Notes under the pieces: generated by a model
What the model was told of the DNA's origin: nothing
The model's database searches: none
The model's input: the letters and a program-made list of their open reading frames with translations, nothing else
Shown: in pieces, positions 8,154 through 16,602 of the stretch
How the letters are laid out: each line of letters begins with the position of its first letter
How positions within the stretch are numbered: the stretch's first letter is position 1
Assembly (NCBI RefSeq): GCF_014207985.1
Contig: NZ_JACHMI010000001.1
Location: forward strand, 8,787,001 to 8,851,000
From: Nonomuraea rubra
Lineage (GTDB): Bacteria > Actinomycetota > Actinomycetes > Streptosporangiales > Streptosporangiaceae
Direction of reading: 5' to 3'
Length of the DNA stretch: 64,000 nucleotides
Program-made: the position numbers and the translations under genes

Positions 8154-9386
8154 GTGCGAAAATCGTTGATCCCGCTGCTCATCGCCGTCCTGGTGGTGTT
8201 CTCGGCACAACAATTACTGACCCCGGTCCTGGCGCCACTCTCCCGAGAGCTGACGCTGACCGAGACCCAGCTGGGCCTGGTCATCACCGTCGCCGCCACG
8301 GCCCTGACCATCGCCAGCCCACTGTGGGGCCACGCCCTGCACAAGATCGGGCTACGCCTCGTCCTGCTGTCAGGGCTCGGCCTGACCACCGTCGGACTGA
8401 CCGGATTCGCGGCGGTGGCCGCCCTGGGGCTCGACGACACCATGCCCCCACCCCTTGTCTTCGCGCTGATGCTCATCACCCGCAGCATCCTCTTCGGCGC
8501 GGGAGTCGCCGCCCTGCCGGTCGCCGCCCTGGCCGTGGCCGGCACCGCCACCACCACGGAGGCCGAACGCACCCGCGCCACCGGCCTGGTCGGCGCGGCG
8601 CAAGCCGCCTCCATGGTCCTGGGCCCCGCCGGAGGCGGCGCGCTGGCCGCGGTGTCACTGATGCTTCCCCTCTACCTCGCCCCGGTCCTGTGCCTGCTCC
8701 TGTCCCTCTGGGTCCTGGCAGCCGTACGCCCGCCGGCCGCGAGCGCACCCGCCACGCACAACGGCCCAGGACTGCGCCCATGGGACGCGCGGCTGTGGCC
8801 CCTCCTGGTCATCGGCTTCTTCCTCTACCTGTCCCTCGGCCTCGTCCAAGTGATCATCGGTTTCCTCGTCGCCGACCGCCTCCACCTCGGACCACAACAG
8901 ACCGCAGGCGCGGTCGGCATCGTGCTCTTCGCCGCCGGGGTGGTGCTCGTCGCGGTGCAGGGTGCCGCGGTCCCGGCGCTCGGCTGGCCGGTCCTGCGCC
9001 TGCTGCGCGTCGGCACGCCCATCGCCATCGCCGCCTTCGCGCTGCTGTCCCTCTCGCAGAGCCTGTGGCTGATCGCCACGGCATTCGCCCTGCTCGCCCT
9101 CGGGCTCGGCCTGGCAATCCCCGGTTTCACCGCCGCGGCGACCATGGTCGCCGAGCCGTCGCGGCAAGGCTCGATCTCGGGACTGGTGAACGCCACCCTC
9201 GGCGCCACCTTCATCGTCGGCCCCCTTCTGGGCACCGCCCTGTATGAGATCGGCCCTGCCATCCCCATCCTCACCGCGCTCGGTGCCGTCACGACCGCAC
9301 TCGTCCTGGCGTGGATGTCACCCGCCGCCCGGCGCGCCCAAGCCGCCACGGTGGCGGTGCCGCCGGGCACCCCGGCAGAACCGTAG
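8154..9386 (+). CDS. MFS transporter
   Basis: A 410-residue integral membrane protein with about twelve hydrophobic segments. It has an MFS-type loop between helices 2 and 3 (LWGHALHKIGLRLVLL) and ordinary length for the superfamily. The GTG start lies 64 bases after rpsR, so it may extend the Zur-regulated transcript. Its substrate is unknown. In this setting export of a zinc-binding metallophore is a reasonable hypothesis because an Opp/Nik-type importer with a Zur box lies 5 kb away. No metallophore biosynthesis enzymes are visible apart from the methyltransferase at 9854. Confidence 0.82.
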   Translation: MRKSLIPLLIAVLVVFSAQQLLTPVLAPLSRELTLTETQLGLVITVAATALTIASPLWGHALHKIGLRLVLLSGLGLTTVGLTGFAAVAALGLDDTMPPPLVFALMLITRSILFGAGVAALPVAALAVAGTATTTEAERTRATGLVGAAQAASMVLGPAGGGALAAVSLMLPLYLAPVLCLLLSLWVLAAVRPPAASAPATHNGPGLRPWDARLWPLLVIGFFLYLSLGLVQVIIGFLVADRLHLGPQQTAGAVGIVLFAAGVVLVAVQGAAVPALGWPVLRLLRVGTPIAIAAFALLSLSQSLWLIATAFALLALGLGLAIPGFTAAATMVAEPSRQGSISGLVNATLGATFIVGPLLGTALYEIGPAIPILTALGAVTTALVLAWMSPAARRAQAATVAVPPGTPAEP

Positions 9387-9394
9387 GAGGAACA

Positions 9395-9757
9395 ATGACC
9401 GAACGGCCCTTCACCGTGGCGCTCTGCCAAGCGGGGCCATGCCGCTCCTCCGAGCCCGGCCTGGACATGGTGCCCCGGCTCGCGGCCGCCGTCCGGCGCT
9501 GTCCCCACGGAGTGCTCCTCCGTACCGGCTGCCTGCTTCGCACGCCGCGCTGCCGGCCGGGCGCCGCCCACGACAACGGCTGCCATCTGATCGTCCAGCC
9601 CTGCGACATCGATCGCAGCCCCCGCGGCGCAGCCATTCCCATCGGGCCGATCCTCAGCCAGGCCGACGCCGAGGCCGTGGAGACGTGGCTCACGGACGGC
9701 GACCTGGACGCCGACCGGCTCGATCCGCGGCTGCGTGTGGGCCGGCAACCCGCGTGA
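9395..9757 (+). CDS. Small cysteine-rich protein, possibly (2Fe-2S) ferredoxin-like
   Basis: A 120-residue protein with eight cysteines: CQAGPC near residue 10, then CPHG, TGC, PRC, GC and QPCD. The spacing suggests a thioredoxin-like (2Fe-2S) ferredoxin or a metal-binding protein, but I do not recognise the exact family. AGGAGG lies 5 bases before the ATG, 8 bases after the MFS stop, so it is co-transcribed with the transporter. Its place among zinc-responsive genes makes a metal-handling role likely but unproven. Confidence 0.6.
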   Translation: MTERPFTVALCQAGPCRSSEPGLDMVPRLAAAVRRCPHGVLLRTGCLLRTPRCRPGAAHDNGCHLIVQPCDIDRSPRGAAIPIGPILSQADAEAVETWLTDGDLDADRLDPRLRVGRQPA

Positions 9758-9820
9758 CGGCGAAGCCACACCTTAATGCGGACATCGTGACGCCGACTCC
9801 GCCGCCCCAGGGTCCGCGAT

Positions 9821-9839
9821 GCACATGAGTACCATCACG
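9821..9839. promoter_or_regulatory. Weak Zur-box-like sequence
   Basis: GCACATGAGTACCATCACG matches the box at 11142-11160 (minus strand) in about 10 of 19 positions, with the centre TGA-GTACCAT conserved. It is 15 bases before the methyltransferase start. The match is weak and could be chance. Confidence 0.22.
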
Positions 9840-9853
9840 AACGAGGAGTAAGC

Positions 9854-10582
9854 GTGGTCGATCAGTACGAGAAGTCCGCCGAGTTCATCGACATCATGCT
9901 GGGACCGCATTGGTCCGCTCTCAGCTCCCCGCTCGCGGAAGCTCTGCGCGGGACCCCCGGTCCGATCGTGGACGTGGGAGCCGGCGGCGGGCACGGCACA
10001 AGGGTGATCGCACAGGCGGTGCCGGACGCGGACATCGTGGCCGTCGAGCCGTCCTTCGCGCTCCGCTCCGTCCTGCTCGCCCGGGTATACGAGGACGCCG
10101 GACTGCGCGACCGGGTCACCGTACTCCCGGAGGGATTCCTGCAGGCCGCCCTTCCCGATCGAATCGGCGCCGTGGTCGCGATGAACGTCATCGGCCATTT
10201 CCCCGCCGCGGACCGAGACAGGATCTGGAACATGCTGGCCATGCGACTCCTTCCCGGCGGCCGGGCCGTGCTCAACCTTCAGCCGCCGACCGAGCCCGTC
10301 GCCGTCCCGGAGTTCAGGGGAGCCGATGTGCACATCGGCCGACGCAGATACGAGGGCTGGGGTAGGGCAGAACCCGCCGGCCCCGACCGGCTCCTCTGGC
10401 ACATGATGTACCGCACCTACCAGGACTCGGACATGGTCGCCGAACTGGAGGTCAGCTACGACTGGTGGCTCCTCGACGAGAAGACGCTCGAGGTGGAACT
10501 CCATGGACACGGCCTCAACCTCAAGCAGACCGGCCCGGCCGAACTCCGCATGTACACCATCCAGTCCCGCGTACGCGGGTAG
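9854..10582 (+). CDS. Class I SAM-dependent methyltransferase
   Basis: A 242-residue methyltransferase. Motif I is IVDVGAGGGHGTRVIAQ (about residues 38-54), followed by an acidic strand end (IVAVEPS). A motif IV-like VVAMNVIGHFP follows. The GTG start follows AGGAG. It lies 96 bases downstream of the Cys-rich gene, and a sequence resembling half a Zur box (TGAGTACCAT) lies at 9825-9834, so it might have its own promoter. The substrate is unknown; modification of a metallophore is possible. Confidence 0.8.
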   Translation: MVDQYEKSAEFIDIMLGPHWSALSSPLAEALRGTPGPIVDVGAGGGHGTRVIAQAVPDADIVAVEPSFALRSVLLARVYEDAGLRDRVTVLPEGFLQAALPDRIGAVVAMNVIGHFPAADRDRIWNMLAMRLLPGGRAVLNLQPPTEPVAVPEFRGADVHIGRRRYEGWGRAEPAGPDRLLWHMMYRTYQDSDMVAELEVSYDWWLLDEKTLEVELHGHGLNLKQTGPAELRMYTIQSRVRG

Positions 10583-10723
10583 AGGGCACACGTCCCGTTG
10601 GTCATGACGGAGTGCTGGCAGCCGGCTTCGTGCTTGCGCATGTTGCCGACCTCAAGGTGCGCTCAGACGTGACCGCCCCAAGTACGTCTTGCGTGAGTTG
10701 TGGACGATATCTGAGATCAGGAT

Positions 10724-11119
10724 TCAAGGCGTTATCTCAGGAGAAGCACAGGCGGCACAGGTGCCATATACCTCTTCGGCCCGGAATCCAGCCATGACGT
10801 CTTCCTCGACCCGTTCGATCACCAGGCCGCATACCCGGCAGATCAGATGGTGGTGCTTGGCGGGGCCGCACAGCCGGTAAACGGTCTCCTCTGTCCGGGT
10901 GAACGTGTGCACGAGCCCTGCCGCAGCCATGGAGGTGAGCGCCCGGTAGACGGTGGTGAGCCCGATCCGCGCCCCCCGCTCGTGCAGCTCGGCGTGAATC
11001 TGCTGCGCTGAGATCGGTTGTCGGTGACAGGCCAGGACATCGAGCACCAGGAGCCGGTGTCTGGTCGTCCGGATGCCCGCCTCCTCCAGCATCCGATCCC
11101 ACCGCGCGAGGTCGATCAT
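10724..11119 (-). CDS. zur: Fur-family regulator, probably Zur, with a shortened C-terminal domain
   Basis: A 131-residue metal-sensing repressor. The winged helix has the family block GLTTVYRALTSMAAAGLV (residues 53-70), then YRLCGPAKHHHLICRVCG with Cys94 and Cys97, and YGTCAAC with Cys121 and Cys124: the structural Cys4 zinc site. Only about 23 residues separate the two CXXC pairs, whereas Fur/Zur proteins usually have about 35-40, so a helix and some regulatory-site histidines appear to be missing. The ATG at 11119 gives the usual start; the longer reading runs into the operator. A strong palindrome lies 23 bases upstream, suggesting autoregulation. Zur is preferred over Fur because of the surrounding C-minus ribosomal genes. 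Confidence 0.82.
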   Translation of the reverse strand: MIDLARWDRMLEEAGIRTTRHRLLVLDVLACHRQPISAQQIHAELHERGARIGLTTVYRALTSMAAAGLVHTFTRTEETVYRLCGPAKHHHLICRVCGLVIERVEEDVMAGFRAEEVYGTCAACASPEITP

Positions 11120-11141
11120 CCTGCCCCACAATGTGCATAAT

Positions 11142-11160
11142 GACAATGGTTATCATTGTC
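11142..11160. promoter_or_regulatory. Probable Zur box upstream of the Fur-family gene
   Basis: GACAATGGTTATCATTGTC is palindromic in 8 of 9 positions per half. Its minus-strand core GATAACCATTGTC differs by one base from the core upstream of the Opp-type importer. It lies 23 bases ahead of the regulator start, in the promoter region. Confidence 0.78.
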
Positions 11161-11560
11161 TTACCGGATTGCGGGTCGCTGCACAAGCCTTTCGGAGGAC
11201 AGAGCACTTGGTTAAGCACCGCGTGCTGGTCACCGGAGATCTTCCCGGCCAGCCTTCGAGGCCACCGGCCGCAGGATGGCCACCAACCGTCTATGCCGAG
11301 GTAACCTCCTGGGGCTTCACGGACAAGAGGGCCGAAGGCAGCACCTTGGGATTCCTTCCGGCCATGACTGTTCGTTCTGAGATTCGTGGGCCTGTGCCGA
11401 CGCTCGCAGGCTTGGCCGCGAGCATGCCCGGCTGCGTCCGGACGCCGTGACGGCACCGTTGCCGGGTCGAACCCACCACAACTGGCACGCCACCGGCGTG
11501 GGCCGGGCCGATCTCATCGTCCTCGACGTTCTCAGCCTCCGCCCAGCCACACTCGCTGAG
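11161..11560. other. About 400 bases without a convincing gene
   Basis: An open stretch from about 11210 to 11450 reads VKHRVLVTGDLPGQPSRPPA, but I could not relate it to a family and codon use is not decisive. It could be the remnant of a gene that was divergent to the Fur-family gene and shared the box at 11142-11160. Confidence 0.4.
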
Positions 11561-12166
11561 TCATCGGAAACGCTCGACGGCGAGCTGCTCGTCGCAGAGC
11601 CGGTCGAGTAGCGCCGGCTCGTGGCTGATGACGACCATACCGAGGCCGCGTTCACGCACGATCCCGGTGAGTGCGTGCCAGATCTGCGCTTGCGTGATCG
11701 CGTCGAACATGGCGGTCATCTCGTCGGCGATGAGATACCTGGTGGCGGGATGAAGCGCGCGGGCGATGCAGAAGCGTTGCACCTCGCCTCCGGAGAGCTC
11801 GGCCGGCCAGCGGTCGAGCCACTCGCTCCTGATGCCGAGCAGGTCAAGCGTCTGCTGGGGCACTTCATGCGATTCCCTCAGCACCGAGCGCATCCGCCAC
11901 TTGTGGTTGACCGCCCGTTCAGGATGCTGGTGGATCAGTTGCACCGGGCGGGCCCCACGCCTGGGCAGCCGGACGCCGTCGACCGAGATCTCACCGGATC
12001 GTGCCCGGACGTCTCCCGCCAAGAGGGCGCCGAGCGTCGACTTACCAGTGCCGCTCGGCCCGGTGATGCCCACCACGGTGCCGGCTTCCACGCGGAAGGA
12101 GGCGTCGCGATACAAGATCTCCCCGCCTGGATGTCCGTAGCTGAGGCCGCTGACTACCAGTGCCAC
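11561..12166 (-). CDS. Opp/Nik-type ABC transporter ATPase, second ATPase
   Basis: A 201-residue ATPase of a peptide/nickel-type importer (DppF/NikE/CntF position). It has Walker A GPSGTGKSTLG, signature LSGGEVQRFCIARAL, Walker B YLIADEMT and an H-loop (ISHEP). It is short because the C-terminal oligopeptide-transporter extension is absent. The start was set at the GTG at 12166, which has GGAGG six bases ahead and overlaps the preceding gene by 13 bases. It is the last gene of the minus-strand importer operon headed by the binding protein at 16481. Confidence 0.87.
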   Translation of the reverse strand: MALVVSGLSYGHPGGEILYRDASFRVEAGTVVGITGPSGTGKSTLGALLAGDVRARSGEISVDGVRLPRRGARPVQLIHQHPERAVNHKWRMRSVLRESHEVPQQTLDLLGIRSEWLDRWPAELSGGEVQRFCIARALHPATRYLIADEMTAMFDAITQAQIWHALTGIVRERGLGMVVISHEPALLDRLCDEQLAVERFR

Positions 12167-12957
12167 TCCACACCTCCGACGGAGAACCGGTTCTGCGGCA
12201 GCGCGCGCCACAGATCGCGCGCGAAGGGATGGCTGAGTCTGTCGCCTTCCCCGGTGAATGCGGAGGCGGGCTCGACGGTGACGAGGCGCCCGCCGTTCAT
12301 CACCGCCACCCGCTCGGCCACGGACACTGCCGAGAGAATGTCGTGGGTGATGAGCAGTACAGCGACCCCGTCCGCAGCGAGTTCGCGCAGGTGCCGTAGC
12401 ACCTCCTCGACGGCCTCGGCGTGCAGGCCCGGGGTCGGCTCGTCAGCGATGACCAGCCGGACACCGTCCCGGACGCTGGTGGCGAAGAGCACTCGCCTGA
12501 GCATCCCCCCGGAGAGCTCGAACGGATAGAGCCTCGACGTCTCACTCGCCAGGCCATAGCGAGCGAACAGCCGACTCTGCTCCTGCTGCGCCGTCCTCGC
12601 ATCGAGACCGATCCGCACCTGCTTACCGACCGGCATCAGCGGATCGAGGTTCGTCACCGATTGCGGGATGTAGGAGATCTCCCGGCCGACCGACCGCCGC
12701 CGCCTGACGGCCGTCAGCCGTTCGCCGCGGAACCGGATCTCGCCAGTGACCTGCGCGTTGCGCGGCAGGATGCCGAGGATCGCCTGCGCGAGCAAGGTCT
12801 TCCCGGAGCCGCTCGCGCCAATGACGGCCAGCACCTCCCCCTCGCGGACCTCGAGATCCAGACCGGTGAGGCCGGTGACCACCCGCGTGCGCAGTCTGCT
12901 CGCGTACTGCATGAAGCTGACGTTGAGCTCGGAAATCGTCAAGATAGGCGAGTCCAT
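12154..12957 (-). CDS. Opp/Nik-type ABC transporter ATPase, first ATPase
   Basis: A 267-residue ATPase (DppD/NikD/CntD position). It has Walker A GASGSGKTLLAQAILGILP, IPQSVTNLDPLMPVGKQ as Q-loop, signature FELSGGMLRRVL and Walker B LVIADEPTPGL. The ATG at 12957 is preceded by GAGGG; another ATG five codons upstream has no good ribosome site. The pair of ATPases and two permeases is the standard set for this family. Family members import peptides, nickel, or metal-opine complexes. Confidence 0.9.
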   Translation of the reverse strand: MDSPILTISELNVSFMQYASRLRTRVVTGLTGLDLEVREGEVLAVIGASGSGKTLLAQAILGILPRNAQVTGEIRFRGERLTAVRRRRSVGREISYIPQSVTNLDPLMPVGKQVRIGLDARTAQQEQSRLFARYGLASETSRLYPFELSGGMLRRVLFATSVRDGVRLVIADEPTPGLHAEAVEEVLRHLRELAADGVAVLLITHDILSAVSVAERVAVMNGGRLVTVEPASAFTGEGDRLSHPFARDLWRALPQNRFSVGGVEWHW

Positions 12958-12964
12958 CTGGCCC

Positions 12965-13810
12965 TCATCCATTCGCTGTCGCCGGGTCGAGCACCGTGCG
13001 CACCCGGTCGCCGAGCCGCGCGAAGCTGAGCACAAGCAGCAGGAGCGCGATACCGGGGAACACCGCGAGCCACCACATCCCACTGGAGATGTGCGGCATT
13101 CCTTCCGACAGGAGAATGCCGACCGCCGGCGTCTGCGGCGAGAACCCGAACCCGAGGAACGTGAGCGCGGCCTCGTGCAGGATAACGTGCGGGAACATGA
13201 GAACGAATCCCACCAGGAGTTGAGGTAGGACGAGCGGCAGGACGTGCTTCCATGCGATGAAGAGCACTGACCTGCCGAGTCCACGTGAGACGAGGATGAA
13301 CTCCGAGCTGCGGATCTGCTTCACATCGGCCCTGACCAGCAGCGCGAGCGACATCCAGTGGGTGAACGCGATGCCGAGCACGATGCCCGGGATCCCGCCT
13401 CCGACGGTGAAGGCGAGCAGGATCATGAAGATCAGGTGCGGGATGCCGATGGAGAGGTCGATGAGCCACGAGATGAAGCCGTCGACCCGCTTGCCGAGGA
13501 GCGCGGCACCGATGCCGAGCACCGCGGAGATCACCGTGCTGATCGCAGCTGTCAGCACGCCGATCCCCAAGGAGAGCGCGAGCCCCTTCACCACTCGCGT
13601 GAAGAGATCCCGGCCCAGGTGATCGGTGCCGAACGGGTGCTCGAAGCTTGGCGGCAACAGCCGCGGCGCGGAGTTCGGCCGCAACGAGGCGTCATTCAGG
13701 AAGAAATAGCCTGCGATCACGCAGGTGGTAAGGAGCGCCACGACGGAGAGCGAGACGACGACGTCCCGGCGTCCGCGCAACTGCGGAGGGTGATCGGCCG
13801 ACATACTCAT
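12965..13810 (-). CDS. Opp/Nik-type ABC transporter permease, DppC-like
   Basis: A 281-residue permease with a short N-terminal membrane segment and LLPPSFEHPFGTDHLGRDLF, the DppC-type block (PFGTDxxGRD). The later region carries the EAA-like loop (ILVSRGLGRSVLFIAWKHVL) and the conserved EAALTFLGFGFSPQTPAVG stretch. It overlaps the upstream permease by 4 bases and ends 8 bases before the next ATPase. Confidence 0.9.
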   Translation of the reverse strand: MSMSADHPPQLRGRRDVVVSLSVVALLTTCVIAGYFFLNDASLRPNSAPRLLPPSFEHPFGTDHLGRDLFTRVVKGLALSLGIGVLTAAISTVISAVLGIGAALLGKRVDGFISWLIDLSIGIPHLIFMILLAFTVGGGIPGIVLGIAFTHWMSLALLVRADVKQIRSSEFILVSRGLGRSVLFIAWKHVLPLVLPQLLVGFVLMFPHVILHEAALTFLGFGFSPQTPAVGILLSEGMPHISSGMWWLAVFPGIALLLLVLSFARLGDRVRTVLDPATANG

Positions 13811-14775
13811 GCTCTCCTCCGGACCCGCGGGTCGATCGCGGCGTTGATGACGTCCGCGATCATGTTTCCGGTGAAGACGAACACCGCGCTGACCAGCACG
13901 ATGCCCAGGAGCAACGGAACGTCGCCGCCGAGCGCGGCCTCGGTCAGGGTGGAGCCGAGCCCCGGATAGGAGAACACCGTTTCGGCGAGCACCGAGCCTC
14001 CGAAGAGTTCTGCGAAGTAGGCGAACTGCAGGGTCACCGCCGGGACGACGGAGTTCCGGAATCCGTGATTGCGGAAGATCTGGGCGTCGGTCTCGCCCCT
14101 GGCACGGGCGAACGCCACATACTCACTGTTCAGGACATCCGTCATCTTCTCCCGGGTGTGCATGGCGATGTTCGCGACGCCGATCGCGGAGAGGGTGAGG
14201 GCCGGGAGCACGAAATGGTGGATCCGCTGAGCGAACGTGACCTCGGCCGCCGGGACACCCTGCGGCCCTGCGAGCCCCACGGGGAACCAGCCGAGCCATA
14301 CGGAGAAGACGACGAGGAAGACGATGCCGAGCCAGAAGGCGGGCGTGGCGGACAGGGTGTAGCTGTACCACGAGATGACCCGGTCAGCGAGCCGCCCGCG
14401 ACGCATCGCCGCGGCCGCCCCGAGCAGGTATCCGAGGACCCCGGACATGGTCCATGCGACCCCCATGAGCGCGAGCGACGCACCGAAGCGGGCTCCCATG
14501 ACATCGATCACGGGAGCCTTGTAGAGCGTCGACACGCCGAAGTCGCCCTGGATCATCTCGCGAGCCCAGGCGAGGTACTGCTCCACCGGTGAGCGATCCA
14601 GGCCCCAGTGCTCGCGAAGCTTCGCCAGTTGCTCCTCCGTGAGGTCCACGTCGGTGCCGATGTACGCCTGGATCGGATCGATGGGCGAGTTGTAGACCAG
14701 GGTGAAGGCGAGCACCGACACCCCGACCAGCAGGGTCGCCAGGCGCAGCGCACGCAGCAGGATCAATCTCAGCAT
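13807..14775 (-). CDS. Opp/Nik-type ABC transporter permease, DppB-like
   Basis: A 322-residue six-helix permease. The N-terminus MLRLILLRALRLATLLVGVS matches DppB/NikB proteins, and the EAA-like loop NSEYVAFARARGETDAQIFR sits before helix 5. The ATG at 14775 gives the family N-terminus; earlier in-frame starts at 14784 (GTG) and 14796 (ATG) cannot be excluded, and none has a strong ribosome site. It lies 32 bases after the binding protein gene. Confidence 0.88.
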   Translation of the reverse strand: MLRLILLRALRLATLLVGVSVLAFTLVYNSPIDPIQAYIGTDVDLTEEQLAKLREHWGLDRSPVEQYLAWAREMIQGDFGVSTLYKAPVIDVMGARFGASLALMGVAWTMSGVLGYLLGAAAAMRRGRLADRVISWYSYTLSATPAFWLGIVFLVVFSVWLGWFPVGLAGPQGVPAAEVTFAQRIHHFVLPALTLSAIGVANIAMHTREKMTDVLNSEYVAFARARGETDAQIFRNHGFRNSVVPAVTLQFAYFAELFGGSVLAETVFSYPGLGSTLTEAALGGDVPLLLGIVLVSAVFVFTGNMIADVINAAIDPRVRRRA

Positions 14776-14807
14776 GACAGGCACCGCCCCGGCCATCCCG
14801 TGGGCAT

Positions 14808-16481
14808 TCAGTCCTTCCAGTGCCACTGGACCAGGCTGTTGAACAGCGCCCACTCGTGGCCGTGCCCGTGGATCGGCTGGTCGCCGAGGCTCAGCCCGTC
14901 ACGGACGAAGTAGAGGTGGTCGATCCGGACCAGCCAGATGATCGGCGCGTCCCCGGCCTCCCCGGCGAAGCCGGTTTCCCCGTCCCACTGTGCTCGCTTC
15001 CAGTGCTTGTTCGCCTCGTCCTGGGTGGCGGCGGACAGAGCACGGTCGAGATGAGCGTCGACCGTCGAGTTGGAGTACTGCGGCATGTTGTTGTAGCCGG
15101 TGTCGATGCCCTTCGACGAGTACATCGAGTGCAGCTGGTGTGCGTGGTGCCGCCCGCCGCCCCAGGTCACGGCGTTCGCCTTGCCGTCAAGGTAGATGCC
15201 GTCCCATGTGCTGCCCTTGGTGGTGATCTCGATGCCGAGCGTGCGCGCCTGCTCCGCCACCACCAGGGCCAGGTCGCTGCGGAGCTTGTCGTCCGAGGGG
15301 TACATCAGGGTGAACTGGGCCTTGCGGCCGTCTTTCTCCACGATTCCGTCACCGTCGGAGTCGCGCCAGCCGGCCTCGGCGAGGATGCGCTTCGCGTCCT
15401 CGGCCCGGCCGTCCTCGAACACCGCCTCCTCGTTGAACCACGGGAGGCTGTCAACGAGGGTGTAGGCCGGGCGGCCGTGTCCCTGCAGCACGATCTTGGT
15501 GATCTCTTCGCGATCGAAGCCGATGTTCAGTGCCTTGCGGATCGCCGGGTCCGCGGTCACGTCGTTGCCGACCGAGACGTCGTTGCCCTGGATCTTCCCC
15601 CGGTTGCCGGCCGGGAGCGTTGGCAGGGACAGGCCGCGGGAGTCGATGCTTTCGAAGCTCTGCAGTGTCATGCCGGCGATTCTCTGGTCGGCGAAGGTCG
15701 GAGGGACGTAGGCGATGTCGACCGATCCCGCCCTCGCGGCGGCGAGCGCGGCGTCCTCGCCGAGGAAGAGGAAGGTGAGCTTGGTGAACTGCGGCCGCTG
15801 GCCGTACCAGTGAGGATTCGCCTTGAGGATGAGCTGCTGCCCCTGCTGGTAGTCGGCCACGGTGTACGGACCGGACCCGATGGGGTTGCGCGAGTAATTC
15901 GTGTCGTAGTGCTTGGCGGGCAGGATCGGGATCTCCGAGAGCTGGCTGACGAAGGTCGATCGCGGCGTCTTCAGATGGAAGGTGACCTGGGTCTCGCCGG
16001 CGGCGACGATCCGATCGACGAACGTCAGGTCGAAACGCGTGCCGTCCTTCTTCAGCGTCTCGTAGGTGAAGACCACGTCCTGCGCGGTAACCGGCTCGCC
16101 GTTCGACCAGCGGGCGCCGTCCCGGATCGTGAAGCTCCAGGACATGGCGTCGTCACTCACGGAGTACTTCGAGGCCAGGTCGCCGACGAAGTTGACGTCC
16201 TTGTCGATGGTGAGCAACGAGCTGTGGATCAGCCGGATCTGTGCCGGCCTGGAACCCCAGCCTTTCAACGGATCGAACTCGCCCCCGGCGACGTCCCCGA
16301 CAGCGACGACGAGTTCGCTGCCGCGACTCTTCGCCTCGCTGGGGGATGACGTGCTCCGGTCTCCCCGGCCCCAGCCGGTCGCAACACCAACGGTCACTCC
16401 TAGGACCACGACCAGCGCGGCTGCTGCGGCGATCCACATGCGCCGGCCCTTGCGGGGGGCGACTTCCTCATCTTGCGGCAA
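14808..16481 (-). CDS. Family 5 extracellular solute-binding protein (peptide/metal-chelate type)
   Basis: A 557-residue receptor of the importer. The mature region has the SBP family 5 pattern: LIHSSLLTID, WSFTIRDGARWSNGEPVTAQ and DVVFTYETL at about residues 100-150. The N-terminus is a hydrophobic segment (residues 15-37) followed by a Ser-rich region, but no lipobox cysteine is present, so it would be held by an uncleaved membrane anchor rather than a lipid, which is unusual for a Gram-positive receptor. It heads the operon, and a Zur-box-like core lies 77 bases upstream. This points to import of a zinc-metallophore complex rather than a nutrient peptide. Confidence 0.88.
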   Translation of the reverse strand: MPQDEEVAPRKGRRMWIAAAAALVVVLGVTVGVATGWGRGDRSTSSPSEAKSRGSELVVAVGDVAGGEFDPLKGWGSRPAQIRLIHSSLLTIDKDVNFVGDLASKYSVSDDAMSWSFTIRDGARWSNGEPVTAQDVVFTYETLKKDGTRFDLTFVDRIVAAGETQVTFHLKTPRSTFVSQLSEIPILPAKHYDTNYSRNPIGSGPYTVADYQQGQQLILKANPHWYGQRPQFTKLTFLFLGEDAALAAARAGSVDIAYVPPTFADQRIAGMTLQSFESIDSRGLSLPTLPAGNRGKIQGNDVSVGNDVTADPAIRKALNIGFDREEITKIVLQGHGRPAYTLVDSLPWFNEEAVFEDGRAEDAKRILAEAGWRDSDGDGIVEKDGRKAQFTLMYPSDDKLRSDLALVVAEQARTLGIEITTKGSTWDGIYLDGKANAVTWGGGRHHAHQLHSMYSSKGIDTGYNNMPQYSNSTVDAHLDRALSAATQDEANKHWKRAQWDGETGFAGEAGDAPIIWLVRIDHLYFVRDGLSLGDQPIHGHGHEWALFNSLVQWHWKD

Positions 16482-16551
16482 GGGAACAACCTCGGTTTCT
16501 GACGGCCATCACAAAGGGGATCGTTGCCGCCAAACGGACAACGGCGATAAC

Positions 16552-16570
16552 CATACTGATAATCATTGTC
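16552..16570. promoter_or_regulatory. Probable Zur box upstream of the Opp-type importer
   Basis: CATACTGATAATCATTGTC contains the core GATAATCATTGTC, one base different from the core at the Fur-family promoter (GATAACCATTGTC). A second GATAACCAT half-repeat lies immediately before it (16546-16554). It lies about 70 bases upstream of the solute-binding protein start. Confidence 0.72.
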
Positions 16571-16602
16571 GCTCCTCAAATCTTGACTCATCCGGTCTGC
16601 AC

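Noticed and set aside
9825..9834. Fourth Zur box
   Set aside because: Only about 10 of 19 positions match, so it is kept as a weak feature and not used as evidence for the regulon.
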